From the NCBI GenBank assembly GCA_965284365.1, contig OZ260079.1, forward strand, positions 4,588,001-4,652,000: DNA of 64,000 nt. The letters are read 5' to 3'. Origin of the DNA: Phragmitibacter sp965284365 (lineage in GTDB: Bacteria > Verrucomicrobiota > Verrucomicrobiia > Verrucomicrobiales > Verrucomicrobiaceae). Positions 54,559-62,471 of this stretch are shown piece after piece. How positions within the stretch are numbered: the stretch's first letter is position 1; every line of letters starts with the position of its first letter. Made by a program: the position numbers and the translations under genes. Below the pieces are notes generated by a model, which was not told where the DNA came from, ran no database searches, and saw nothing but the letters and a program-made list of their open reading frames with translations.

Positions 54559-54610
54559 GCAGCTTGCTGCCGCTCGGTTGGAGGAGCTTGCTCCGACGCG
54601 GGCGGAGTAG
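54559..54610. repeat. REP-like palindromic element, copy A
   Basis: Two small palindromes, GCAGCTTGCTGC (54559-54570) and GGAGCTTGCTCC (54583-54594), are joined by a short spacer and followed by GACGCGG. The second palindrome and the bases after it match an element at 58631-58664, pointing to a dispersed intergenic repeat family. Confidence 0.55.
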
Positions 54611-54694
54611 GCAGACTCCAGACAATTCTCCCCGCGAAACTCACTGCCCCAGAAAGCCAAATGAGCTTGACCCATATGGCACGGAGTCTTCAAC

Positions 54695-55630
54695 ATGCTG
54701 TATATGATGAAGGCTTCCGCTAAGCGCACCCAGTTGCCACTTACCCTGTGTCTCGTGCTCGCTCTCGCATATGCATGCGCTTCACCCGCGTTCACCGCCG
54801 AACCCGAGACTCTCAAACTTTGGCCCGAGGGACCTCCCGGCGCCATGCCGCCCAAATCTGAAGCAACTGCCAAGCTCATCCAATCCTACGGTGGACCAAC
54901 TCCGACCCGCGTCACAGACGTCACTGATCCCACGATCACCATCTACAAACCGGAAAAGCCCAACGGCACCGCCGTCGTCGTGGCTCCCGGTGGCGGCTTC
55001 ATGTTCATGTCCTACTCCTTTGAAGGTACGCAGGTTTGCGAATGGCTCAATTCCATCGGTGTCACCGGCATCCTTCTCAAATACCGCACCCCCACGCGGG
55101 ACGCTACCGATCCGTACGTCCTCCCCATGCACGATGCCCAGCGCGCCATCGGTCTCGCCCGGCACCATGCCGCGGAGTGGAACATCGATCCAAAACGCAT
55201 CGGTCTGTTAGGCTTCTCCGCTGGCGGGAATCTCGCTGGCCACGCCGCCTGGGATCGTGGCGAACGCGGCTACCCACAGAAGCCAGATCTCGATGACCCA
55301 CGCGGCCCCGATTTCCTCGTCTTCATCTATGGCGGCGGATTCTTAAACAAGGAAGACGCCACCATGACCACCTTCCGGCCCGGCTTCTCAGTGCCCAAGG
55401 ACGCTCCTCCCGCCTTCTTCCTCGTGGCCCACGATGACAAGAACAACCCAATCGAAGCGACCCGTCTTTATCTCAAATACAAGAAACAAAATCTTCCCGC
55501 TGACCTCCACATCTACAATGCAGGTGGCCACGGCTTCGGCATGAGGAAAGACAAAGGCAAACCCATTAGCGATTGGCCGGACCGCTGCGCCGAATGGATG
55601 AAGAGCATGGGCTGGTTGCCACAGGGCTGA
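54695..55630 (+). CDS. Secreted alpha/beta hydrolase (lipase/esterase-like)
   Basis: A 311-residue protein with a signal peptide, LTLCLVLALAYACASPAFTA. The oxyanion region is VVVAPGGGFMFMSYSFEG, the nucleophile elbow is IGLLGFSAGGNLAGHAAW, the acid lies in VAHDDKNNPIEATR and the His in AGGHGFGM. This is the BD-FAE/esterase layout, often acting on plant or xylan acetyl or feruloyl esters. GGAG eight bases before the ATG at 54695 supports this start; two ATGs follow within five codons. It converges on fabF 30 bases away. Confidence 0.88.
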   Translation: MLYMMKASAKRTQLPLTLCLVLALAYACASPAFTAEPETLKLWPEGPPGAMPPKSEATAKLIQSYGGPTPTRVTDVTDPTITIYKPEKPNGTAVVVAPGGGFMFMSYSFEGTQVCEWLNSIGVTGILLKYRTPTRDATDPYVLPMHDAQRAIGLARHHAAEWNIDPKRIGLLGFSAGGNLAGHAAWDRGERGYPQKPDLDDPRGPDFLVFIYGGGFLNKEDATMTTFRPGFSVPKDAPPAFFLVAHDDKNNPIEATRLYLKYKKQNLPADLHIYNAGGHGFGMRKDKGKPISDWPDRCAEWMKSMGWLPQG

Positions 55631-55660
55631 TCTCACGGATCCAACGCATCCTGAAGGCAA

Positions 55661-56920
55661 TCACACCTTCCTGAAAATCACACACGAATCCACCCCGCCA
55701 AACCCAAACGAGTTCGACAACACCGCTCGCAAGTTAGCCTCGCGACCCTGTTGGGCAATGTAGTCCAGCTCCGGCGCACAGGTCGACTTCTCCAAATGCA
55801 GTGTCGGCGGCAGCCAACCGTTCTCCATCGCCAGCAGACAAATCGCCGCTTCCATGGCCCCTGCTGCTCCCAGCGCATGGCCCGTGTACGGTTTCGTTCC
55901 TGACACCGGCGGCAGCTTGCTTGCAAAAACCGCTGCGATTTGCGCCGCTTCATTCACATCATTTTGCGGGGTGCTGCTGCCGTGCGCGTTCACGTAATCA
56001 ATCTCATCGGCATTCATCCCCGCATCGGCCAGAGCCAGGCGCATCGCCCGCCGCAGCGGTTCGCCATCAGGCTTGGGAATCGTCATGTGATGCGCCTCTC
56101 CCGCCAGGCTATAGCCCACGACCTCGGCATAAATCCTCGCTCCTCGAGCATCCGCGTGTTCCAGACTTTCCACGGTAAAGCACGCCGCACCTTCGCCCAT
56201 CACAAAACCATCCCGCTGCGCATCAAAGGGCCGACATGCCATCGCCACCGGCTCCCCGTCCCAGCGGCTCATCGTATGAATGGCATCAAACGCTGCATAA
56301 GTCAGCGGACTGATGGGAGACTCAGACGCACCGGCGATTACCACATCCGCCATGCCATCATGAATCATCCGGGCGGCTTCACCAATCGCAACATTCCCGC
56401 TGGCACAACTATTGGAATGCGTCGTCGCCGGCCCTTGTAGGCCAAACTGGATCGCCAGATTCCCATGCGTGCTGCCGCCATAGATCTGCAAGGCCAATGA
56501 GCGAGACACTCCCTTCACTCCCTGCTCCAGAAAGCGCGTATGCTGTTCCTCCGCATCGGCGATGCCTCCCAGCGCGCTTCCGAAACTAATTCCCGCCCGT
56601 GTATTCGGATGCTCTGCATTCAGGACTAAACCCGAATCTTCCACGGCCAACTGCGCCGCCACCATGGCCAGACGCGTGCAACGGTCCCAACGTTTTGTCA
56701 GGTGAGGCGCAAACCATTTGCCCGCATCGAAGTCGCGAATCTCAGCAGCGCATCGCGCTCTACCTTCAACTGTCTCAAACCGAGTCAGCCGGGCAATCGG
56801 ACTTTTCTCGCTCAAGAGCCCTCGCCAGAAGGTTTCCTTCCCGATGCCCAAGGCTGTCACTGGCCCCATGCCCGTGATCACGGCGCGGCGGGAGCGCGGA
56901 ATATCGCTTCGATCCGGCAC
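55661..56920 (-). CDS. fabF: Beta-ketoacyl-ACP synthase II type (FabF-like)
   Basis: A 419-residue condensing enzyme of fatty acid synthesis. The nucleophile is the Cys in THSNSCASGNVAIGEA, and the two catalytic His lie in VNAHGSSTPQND and PYTGHALGAAGAMEA, with RAVITGMGPVTALGIG at the N-terminus. Length matches FabF. Single copies apart from fab clusters may serve secondary acyl chains or specialised lipids; no acyl carrier protein gene is adjacent, so a role outside standard FabF is possible. It ends just before the lipase gene and is downstream of gtrA. Confidence 0.92.
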   Translation of the reverse strand: MPDRSDIPRSRRAVITGMGPVTALGIGKETFWRGLLSEKSPIARLTRFETVEGRARCAAEIRDFDAGKWFAPHLTKRWDRCTRLAMVAAQLAVEDSGLVLNAEHPNTRAGISFGSALGGIADAEEQHTRFLEQGVKGVSRSLALQIYGGSTHGNLAIQFGLQGPATTHSNSCASGNVAIGEAARMIHDGMADVVIAGASESPISPLTYAAFDAIHTMSRWDGEPVAMACRPFDAQRDGFVMGEGAACFTVESLEHADARGARIYAEVVGYSLAGEAHHMTIPKPDGEPLRRAMRLALADAGMNADEIDYVNAHGSSTPQNDVNEAAQIAAVFASKLPPVSGTKPYTGHALGAAGAMEAAICLLAMENGWLPPTLHLEKSTCAPELDYIAQQGREANLRAVLSNSFGFGGVDSCVIFRKV

Positions 56921-56932
56921 TGTCGAAAGAGG

Positions 56933-57457
56933 CTAACCTTTGAAGATTACGAATTTCCGCATGAAGAAATTCACCAGGAACGAAGTGAACACGAACGCCA
57001 ACTGCGCCACTGTTGAAGGAAGCCAGGGATATTTAATCAACAGAATATCGATGATCCAGAGGCTTGGAAAGAACGCCACCGCCGCTACACCGAAGAAAAG
57101 CAACATCTCCATCATCCGATTGTGCTTTCCTGGGGAGAAAACAAACATGATGTTGGTCAAATAAGCCACCACGCAGCCAAAGGGGAAGGCGATCGTGTTG
57201 TTTAGAATGAGATTGTGCTTCCGCACGAGTTCATCCAGCACCACACCGTCTACCATCAGATTTTTCACGGCAGGAAAGACGAAGTAACTGAGCAGAATGA
57301 CCAGGCCATTGTGCATGACGGTCGCCATTACCCCGCACGTCGCGTAAGCCGCGAACTGCACCAGAGCAGGGACATCCCGCTTCTTGATACGAATCAAGAT
57401 GGTTTTGACATCGTTGCTGAACAGAAAGGTCAGCGTCTCAGAAATAGCGGAAGTCAT
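56933..57457 (-). CDS. GtrA family membrane protein
   Basis: A 174-residue protein with four hydrophobic helices and the GtrA-like pattern: PALVQFAAYATCGVMATVMH, NNTIAFPFGCVVAYLTNIMF with the conserved VF(S) after it, and a C-terminal VFTSFLVNFFMRKFVIFKG. GtrA members flip or help transfer sugars linked to undecaprenyl phosphate in the cell envelope. The ATG at 57457 is preferred; the frame upstream is open but not hydrophobic as expected. fabF is 12 bases downstream, so they are likely one transcript. Confidence 0.85.
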   Translation of the reverse strand: MTSAISETLTFLFSNDVKTILIRIKKRDVPALVQFAAYATCGVMATVMHNGLVILLSYFVFPAVKNLMVDGVVLDELVRKHNLILNNTIAFPFGCVVAYLTNIMFVFSPGKHNRMMEMLLFFGVAAVAFFPSLWIIDILLIKYPWLPSTVAQLAFVFTSFLVNFFMRKFVIFKG

Positions 57458-57531
57458 GCGGGCGGGGCAGGGGAAAGGGGAGGGATGTATAACGGGCCTC
57501 GCAATATGCCACAAGTTACCGAATCATCAAA

Positions 57532-58449
57532 TTATTGCAAAAACCGCAATTTCCATTCTTCCATTCGCTCTGCCACCATTTTGTGCTTCTGACTTGGGCT
57601 CAATTCCCACACCAGAGGAATGCCTTTCGGAACCAGCGGCATCAGAAGGTCAAAATCCACGCCGCCGCCTGTGAAGGGAATCCGGTGATCCGTTGCTGGC
57701 CATTGCACATCGTGCACATGACACCCCAGAAGCCGAGGCGCGATGGCACCCAAAAGCTCTGCATGGTTCAGCAGTCCCAGATTCGCCTTTCGCTGCACGT
57801 GCCCGAAGTCATGCCAGAAGCCGATCCAGGGACAGTCGCGATAGTGCTCCAGCAGTTGCAGCATCTCAGGCTCGTTCGGTACCTGCTCAAAGTGGCTGCG
57901 GGTTTCGATCCCCAGCGCCACTTCGTAGTATTCGCACATGGGCAGCAGCGCATCCAGGCTGGCACGAGCACGATCCAGGAACGGCTGCGCCGCCTTCGTT
58001 CGCTGCTCCACAAAGGCCAGCTTCTCTTTGGTGTAATCTCGATTGTAAAGTTGCCCCTTCACAGCCATCGCCTCGAGCTTGGCCGTCCAGCTTTTCATGG
58101 GCACGCTGCCCAGATGCATCACAACTCGGGAGGCTCCCAACCGCGCTGCCGTCTCAATGGTCTTTTCCGTTAATCCCAGTGCACGCTCGCGCTCCTCGTC
58201 CCGGTGTGAAGTGAATTCAAAAGCATCCGGCGCATCCATCATGACCTCCACAGGTGACGGGCAAAAATTATGCACACTGGAGATCTTGATCTCTCCCTTC
58301 GCCACCGCATCAAAGATGCCCGGCAGATGCGTCACCTTCAATCCATGACTGAGTTCGATCGCCTCAAACCCCAGCCGCTGCGCCTCTTGCACGATCTCGC
58401 GTCCATCTTGGCAGCGGTGACTGTTCCAGCAGGTGGAGAGGGAAAGCAT
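57532..58449 (-). CDS. Sugar phosphate isomerase/epimerase (xylose isomerase-like TIM barrel)
   Basis: A 305-residue TIM-barrel protein of the AP endonuclease 2 / IolE-like group. MLSLSTCWNSHRCQDGREIV is a typical N-terminus, LGIETRSHFEQVP holds the metal Glu, WIGFWHDFGHVQ holds the His/Asp ligands and LLGCHVHDVQWPATDHRIPF the later ligands. No signal peptide is seen. The substrate is not known. The gene lies 75 bases upstream of gtrA on the same strand and is divergent from the RNA-repair region, with a 792-base gap between. Confidence 0.85.
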   Translation of the reverse strand: MLSLSTCWNSHRCQDGREIVQEAQRLGFEAIELSHGLKVTHLPGIFDAVAKGEIKISSVHNFCPSPVEVMMDAPDAFEFTSHRDEERERALGLTEKTIETAARLGASRVVMHLGSVPMKSWTAKLEAMAVKGQLYNRDYTKEKLAFVEQRTKAAQPFLDRARASLDALLPMCEYYEVALGIETRSHFEQVPNEPEMLQLLEHYRDCPWIGFWHDFGHVQRKANLGLLNHAELLGAIAPRLLGCHVHDVQWPATDHRIPFTGGGVDFDLLMPLVPKGIPLVWELSPSQKHKMVAERMEEWKLRFLQ

Positions 58450-58630
58450 GACGGATCAATAACAATACGAAGGCAACGGTGAGAGCGACGAATCTCACCA
58501 TCGCCAGCCCCGTGATTCCTGCAATAAATTTGAGTAGAGTCTGCGACCATATTGCGCGCGCCCAAACGGGCATCTCCCCATTCAACGCATGAGCGACCGT
58601 TGCGCAGTCTGGAGCTACCGCTTTGTGGCC

Positions 58631-58664
58631 GGAGGAGCTTGCTCCAACGCGGTGCGGAGCCGAA
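58631..58664. repeat. REP-like palindromic element, copy B
   Basis: GGAGCTTGCTCC (58634-58645) is preceded by GGA and followed by AACGCGG and then GCGGAGCC, matching copy A at 54583-54610 apart from one substitution in the core and more beyond. The GCAGC palindrome of copy A is not conserved here. Confidence 0.5.
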
Positions 58665-58751
58665 TGTCCCCTGGCCCTATTAACATCACGGACAACTAAT
58701 AAAAAGACTCGATCCCGGTGCCATAACATAGAAAAATGAACACAAACAAGT

Positions 58752-58780
58752 TTGACACTTGATAACTTGTCCCATATTCT
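58752..58780 (+). promoter_or_regulatory. Sigma-70-type promoter candidate
   Basis: TTGACA at 58752-58757 and TATTCT at 58775-58780 are separated by exactly 17 bases. It is a near-consensus promoter in a long gap and the best candidate for the RNA-repair operon, though it lies 460 bases before the first gene. It would also drive the short frame at 58802. Confidence 0.5.
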
Positions 58781-58801
58781 AGTCTAACTTCGGACACGCC
58801 C

Positions 58802-58891
58802 ATGAAAACCATCGTAACAACCAACCGCCCGGCTAAGCCCTCTTGTGTGCTGCACGGTATTACGGGGTTGTTACGCTCCTCCCAGATTTAA
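58802..58891 (+). CDS. Possible short leader peptide
   Basis: An ATG 22 bases after the -10 box opens 29 codons (MKTIVTTNRPAKPSCVLHGI and nine more residues, ending at TAA). There is no clear ribosome-binding site and the peptide matches no family known to me. It may be a chance frame or a leader peptide; position after the promoter is its only support. Confidence 0.2.
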   Translation: MKTIVTTNRPAKPSCVLHGITGLLRSSQI

Positions 58892-59241
58892 GCGCGGCAT
58901 TCTTTCAATCGCCCGAGTGGCGATAAAGTGACCGGGCCTGAGGGGCAAACCAAAGCGATCCCGTGCTGCCGTGGCGAATGGAGCCCTGCTCCACTCAACA
59001 AGCTGGCAGCATTCTCAGTCATCCATGGCGCATGTCCGTGAAAAATGTCTGTGAGTCAGTGTCGGTGACCGAACCGCAAACTGCTTTTAGTTACCCGCAA
59101 GTTACCTCTCGCAGATAACTAACTGGCCTCTTTGCGCCCAGTTCTAACTAATTAAGCATTCACTGCCAAGGCATAACTTCCTAGTTATCAAGCAACGGTC
59201 TGTAACCCAGCACCAACCCACTATCTTAAGAAAGGAGACCC
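58892..59241 (+). promoter_or_regulatory. Leader of the RNA-repair genes with repeated AGTTA boxes
   Basis: No coding frame is convincing here. AGTTACC occurs at 59089 and 59100, one helical turn apart. ATAACTAACT follows at 59115, and ATAACT-TCCT-AGTTAT at 59173-59188 is a perfect 6-base-pair inverted repeat. A small hairpin TGGAGC/GCTCCA lies at 58979-58993. A strong AAGGAG ribosome site precedes the ATG at 59242. The clustered AGTTA/TAACT words look like an operator array; direct proof is lacking. Confidence 0.45.
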
Positions 59242-60018
59242 ATGACGCCCTCCAACCTGCATCTCCGCGTCAACGCCGCGCTCACTCAACTGGAAGCCCA
59301 ACACCGCGTCCGCGTCCTCTACGCTTGCGAAAGCGGTAGCCGCGCCTGGGGTTTTGCCTCTCAGGACAGTGATTACGATGTCCGCTTTCTTTATGTCCAT
59401 GAGCGAGACTGGTACCTCTCCGTCGAAGACCGGCGGGATGTCCTGGAACTTCCGCTGTCGGACGAACTGGATGTGAGCGGCTGGGAACTGCGCAAGGCGC
59501 TGCGTCTGCTTAGGAAGAGCAATCCGCCGATTCTCGAGTGGCTGAAGTCCCCTCTGGTTTACCGGGAGGATGCCGTCTTTGCCGCTGCCTTCCGGGATCT
59601 GGCCGAAGCCTTCTATTCACCCCGACGTTGCTTTGCACACTACCTGCACATGGCCTTTGGAAACTGGCGCAATTACCTGCTGGGCCGGGACCAGGTCAGC
59701 CTGAAGAAGTATCTCTACGTCTTTCGTCCTGTCCTCGCCTGCCGCTGGTTGGAGCGTGATCTTGGTCAGGTTCCCATGCGCTTCGCGGATCTGGTGAACG
59801 GCGTGCTGGAAGAAAGTGAAGTGCGTGTCGCTCTCGACAGCTTGCTCGATCAAAAGCGGGCCGGCTTCGAATCAGACCTCGCGCCACCTGTCGGAGCGCT
59901 CTCGCGCTTCCTGGAATCGGAACTCACCCGCCTCGATTCCCTCAAGGAACCAGCCGAAGTCGCTGGCGATGTGGAAACGCTCAATAGCTTCTTTCGCCAC
60001 TACGCCCTCGCTGCCTAA
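59242..60018 (+). CDS. RlaP-type nucleotidyltransferase (RNA repair-associated)
   Basis: A 258-residue DNA polymerase beta-type nucleotidyltransferase of the PF10127 (RlaP/YcgL) group. The catalytic GS is at 32-33 in YACESGSRAWGFASQDSDYD, with the metal Asp residues at 44 and 46. LDVSGWELRKALRLLRKSNP, ILEWLKSPLVYREDA and AHYLHMAFGNWRNYL are family signatures. RlaP is proposed to add nucleotides to damaged RNA ends, often alongside RtcB. GGAG seven bases before the ATG is an excellent ribosome site. It heads a three-gene set with an unknown gene and rtcB. Confidence 0.88.
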   Translation: MTPSNLHLRVNAALTQLEAQHRVRVLYACESGSRAWGFASQDSDYDVRFLYVHERDWYLSVEDRRDVLELPLSDELDVSGWELRKALRLLRKSNPPILEWLKSPLVYREDAVFAAAFRDLAEAFYSPRRCFAHYLHMAFGNWRNYLLGRDQVSLKKYLYVFRPVLACRWLERDLGQVPMRFADLVNGVLEESEVRVALDSLLDQKRAGFESDLAPPVGALSRFLESELTRLDSLKEPAEVAGDVETLNSFFRHYALAA

Positions 60019-60040
60019 CACATAGAAACATACTCATCCC

Positions 60041-60208
60041 ATGACAAACCATCCTTATCCCATCCCTACACTCGGCAGGCGCGTCGCCTTCCGATTCTTC
60101 AAATTCCTTCGCGTCATTCGGCGCGACTTCATTCTTCTTTATGAATTCCGAAATCATTGCCAAAAACTTTATGCGCATGGGCGCGCGCTTCACCGTGGCG
60201 CGTCCTGA
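60041..60208 (+). CDS. Short overlapping frame of doubtful reality
   Basis: An ATG 23 bases after the RlaP gene opens 55 codons (MTNHPYPIPTLGRRVAFRFF, then basic and aromatic residues) and overlaps the next gene in another frame by 68 bases. No ribosome site is clear and no family is recognised. It may be chance, or mark a small basic peptide. Confidence 0.15.
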   Translation: MTNHPYPIPTLGRRVAFRFFKFLRVIRRDFILLYEFRNHCQKLYAHGRALHRGAS

Positions 60209-60947
60209 GTCGCGACGTTGGTTCCGCAGCTTCAAGGACTATGCGCTCGATATTGGAGCGGATAGACACGGTCAGTATTTCCAGTTGGTGCTTAGCGAGC
60301 AAAGTGAAACCCAACTCGAAGTGCAAGTGCTTCAATGCGACCGTCAGGATCGCCACCTGCTCTTGTTAGTGAAAACCCCGGAAGTGAAAGATCGCTTCCT
60401 GTGTGGCCACGACGAGCGGGAGTGGTTTGTCGCCGCAGTGGCCGGAGCGGTTTCCACCGTCACCCAGGCAAAGCTCGCCCTTCAGCCCGCCGAAGTCCGG
60501 CAGGCCGGAGACAGCGCCAGCCTGAACCTGTGTCAGCGGACCCGCCGTCACAATCGGGCGTTCATCCGTCAGGGTGAATGGTTCTTTGTGCCAGCGCCTT
60601 GGCTGCATGTGGATAATAATCGCCTCCTCACCCATGAGCCTATCAATCGCAGTGGCGGGAAACCGCACTATGTTGCTGAGCTCTATCGCACCGGGGGAGA
60701 GGCCGTCTTCATCAACAGCCGCTATCCTGGTGGTCTCACCAAAGCGGAACTGGATAAACTGAAAAAGGCCAATCCTTCTGCGCGATCCTGGAACTGGGAG
60801 AGCCGCACTCGAAACGCAGGCGTTTATGCCCGCGGCACCGTGCGCCATCCCGATCACGCCACCATCCATCTGCGCGGTTGGCACCGCGTCCTCATGAATA
60901 CCGAGAACCAATCCCGCCAAATGGCGAACGTCGCTTTCATCGACTAA
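60141..60947 (+). CDS. Unrecognised protein between RlaP and RtcB
   Basis: A 268-residue soluble protein with no signal or membrane segment. It begins MNSEIIAKNFMRMGARFTVA; the middle has ERLFCGHDEREWF-like character (actual: RFLCGHDEREWFVAAVAGAV), then THEPINRSGGKPHYVAELYR, FINSRYPGGLTKAELDKL and a His-rich end, TVRHPDHATIHLRGWHRVLM. It is rich in Arg and His and could bind nucleic acid, but I know no family for it. An ATG at 60171 is another possible start. Its place between an RNA-repair nucleotidyltransferase and an RNA ligase suggests a role in that pathway. Confidence 0.7.
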   Translation: MNSEIIAKNFMRMGARFTVARPESRRWFRSFKDYALDIGADRHGQYFQLVLSEQSETQLEVQVLQCDRQDRHLLLLVKTPEVKDRFLCGHDEREWFVAAVAGAVSTVTQAKLALQPAEVRQAGDSASLNLCQRTRRHNRAFIRQGEWFFVPAPWLHVDNNRLLTHEPINRSGGKPHYVAELYRTGGEAVFINSRYPGGLTKAELDKLKKANPSARSWNWESRTRNAGVYARGTVRHPDHATIHLRGWHRVLMNTENQSRQMANVAFID

Positions 60948-60978
60948 GCCATCTCCTATACCGCATAAATAATATGAG

Positions 60979-61006
60979 GGCGGGGCAGGTGCGAGCCTGT
61001 CCCGCC
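60979..61006. promoter_or_regulatory. Hairpin upstream of rtcB
   Basis: An 11-base-pair GC-rich stem with one G-T pair (GGCGGGGCAGG, CCTGTCCCGCC) and loop TGCGAG ends 43 bases before the rtcB ATG. It has no T tract on the plus strand. It could be a processing site, a partial terminator or an RNA leader. Confidence 0.4.
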
Positions 61007-61049
61007 TTCAAAAAAACTCCGTGTATCTTTCCTCCTCATCTCACCCCAG

Positions 61050-62471
61050 ATGAAAACAATTCCCTCCATCTCAACATCCGACCTCCTCCGCCTCGGCCTC
61101 CCCGAAAACGAGGCGATCCCGCTGGCCCAGTCCCACGCCGCTCATCTTCTCTCTCTTGGCTGGGATCTCGCTGCCGTGGAATCAGACCTTCAACAAATCT
61201 TCTCTGATGCCAGCGCTTACTTCGCCGATGAAGACCGCGCCGCTTTGGCTCGTGCCCTCTACCGACCTGCCTTTACTCCTCGCGCGGGGCTCGCCCCCTG
61301 GCAGCAGCGGGGCAGGGGACTTGATCCTGAGGCCGTGAAGCAGATGGCCCACGCCTGCGCTTTGCCCATTTCCGTCGCAGGTGCATTGATGCCAGATGCT
61401 CACGTCGGCTACGGCCTGCCAATCGGCGGCGTATTGGCCGTGGAGAATGCCGTCATTCCCTATGCTGTCGGCGTGGACATCGCCTGCCGCATGAAGCTCA
61501 CCGTTTACGACCGGAAAGCTAATGTTATCGGCGGCCAGAAGGACCGTTTCGCGAATATCTTGGAAAGCGAGACCCGCTTCGGCGTGGGCTGCGAATTCAA
61601 ACAACCTCGCCAGCACGACGTCATGGATGAAGACTGGAGTATCACGCCCGTCACCCAGCAGCTTCACGAAAAAGCTTGGCGTCAGCTCGGCACCAGCGGC
61701 TCGGGGAATCACTTCGTCGAGTTCGGCTCCTTCACGGTGGATGAAACCCAGGCCCGGGAACTCGTCATCTCTCCTGGCTCCTACTTGGCCCTCCTCTCCC
61801 ATTCCGGCTCCCGTGGTGCTGGTGCGAAAGTCTGTGAAGTCTACAGCAAGCGCGCGCTGGCTTATCAAAATGGCCTCCCCAGTGAATTGAAACGTCTCTC
61901 GTGGCTGCCCCTCGATCTCGCGGACGGCCAAGAATATTGGGCCGCCATGAACCTCATGGGCCGTTATGCGGAGGCAAATCACGCCATCATCCATAAACAC
62001 ATCGCCAAGAAAATCGGTGCCGCCTGCATCCTCGACATCGAAAACCACCACAACTTTGCCTGGAAAGAGACTCACACCATCAGTGGCCAGGAGCGTGAAA
62101 TCATCGTCCACCGGAAAGGCGCTACTCCCGCCGACGTTGGCGTCCTCGGCGTCATCCCCGGCTCCATGGCCTCGCCCGGGTATGTCGTGCGTGGCAGAGG
62201 CGTCGCCGCCTCTCTCAATAGCGCTTCTCACGGTGCAGGACGAGTCATGAGCCGATCCCAAGCCATGCAATCCTTCACTTGGAGCGGTGTCCGGAAACAA
62301 CTCGCCGCCGCTGGCGTGGAACTGCTCTCCTCAGGCCTCGACGAAGTCCCAGGCGTCTATAAAGACATCGCCGAAGTCATGGCCGCCCAGACCGATTTGG
62401 TCGAAGTCCTCGGTCGTTTCGATCCAAAAATCGTTAAAATGTGCCCACCCGGTGACCGCGCCGAAGACTGA
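61050..62471 (+). CDS. rtcB: RNA-splicing ligase RtcB
   Basis: A 473-residue GTP- and manganese-dependent ligase joining RNA 2',3'-cyclic phosphate or 3'-phosphate ends to 5'-OH ends. ALMPDAHVGYGLPIGGVLA and VDIACRM supply Asp143 and Cys146; GTSGSGNHF, HSGSRGAG (His251) and ENHHNF (His333/334) supply metal His; HRKGAT carries the His354 guanylylation nucleophile. GSMASPGYV and SHGAGR follow. The usual GVDIGCGM is GVDIACRM here. The long N-terminal segment (about 95 residues before the core) differs from E. coli. Last of the putative RNA-repair genes. Confidence 0.93.
   Translation: MKTIPSISTSDLLRLGLPENEAIPLAQSHAAHLLSLGWDLAAVESDLQQIFSDASAYFADEDRAALARALYRPAFTPRAGLAPWQQRGRGLDPEAVKQMAHACALPISVAGALMPDAHVGYGLPIGGVLAVENAVIPYAVGVDIACRMKLTVYDRKANVIGGQKDRFANILESETRFGVGCEFKQPRQHDVMDEDWSITPVTQQLHEKAWRQLGTSGSGNHFVEFGSFTVDETQARELVISPGSYLALLSHSGSRGAGAKVCEVYSKRALAYQNGLPSELKRLSWLPLDLADGQEYWAAMNLMGRYAEANHAIIHKHIAKKIGAACILDIENHHNFAWKETHTISGQEREIIVHRKGATPADVGVLGVIPGSMASPGYVVRGRGVAASLNSASHGAGRVMSRSQAMQSFTWSGVRKQLAAAGVELLSSGLDEVPGVYKDIAEVMAAQTDLVEVLGRFDPKIVKMCPPGDRAED

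Noticed and set aside
58892..59088. Possible structured RNA such as a Y-RNA or tRNA-like element next to rtcB
   Set aside because: Only one short hairpin is visible and no tRNA-like arms can be built by eye; a covariance search would be needed.
60041..60208. Frameshifted N-terminus of the middle RNA-repair gene
   Set aside because: The frame has no similarity to the following protein and a separate ATG at 60141 explains that gene.
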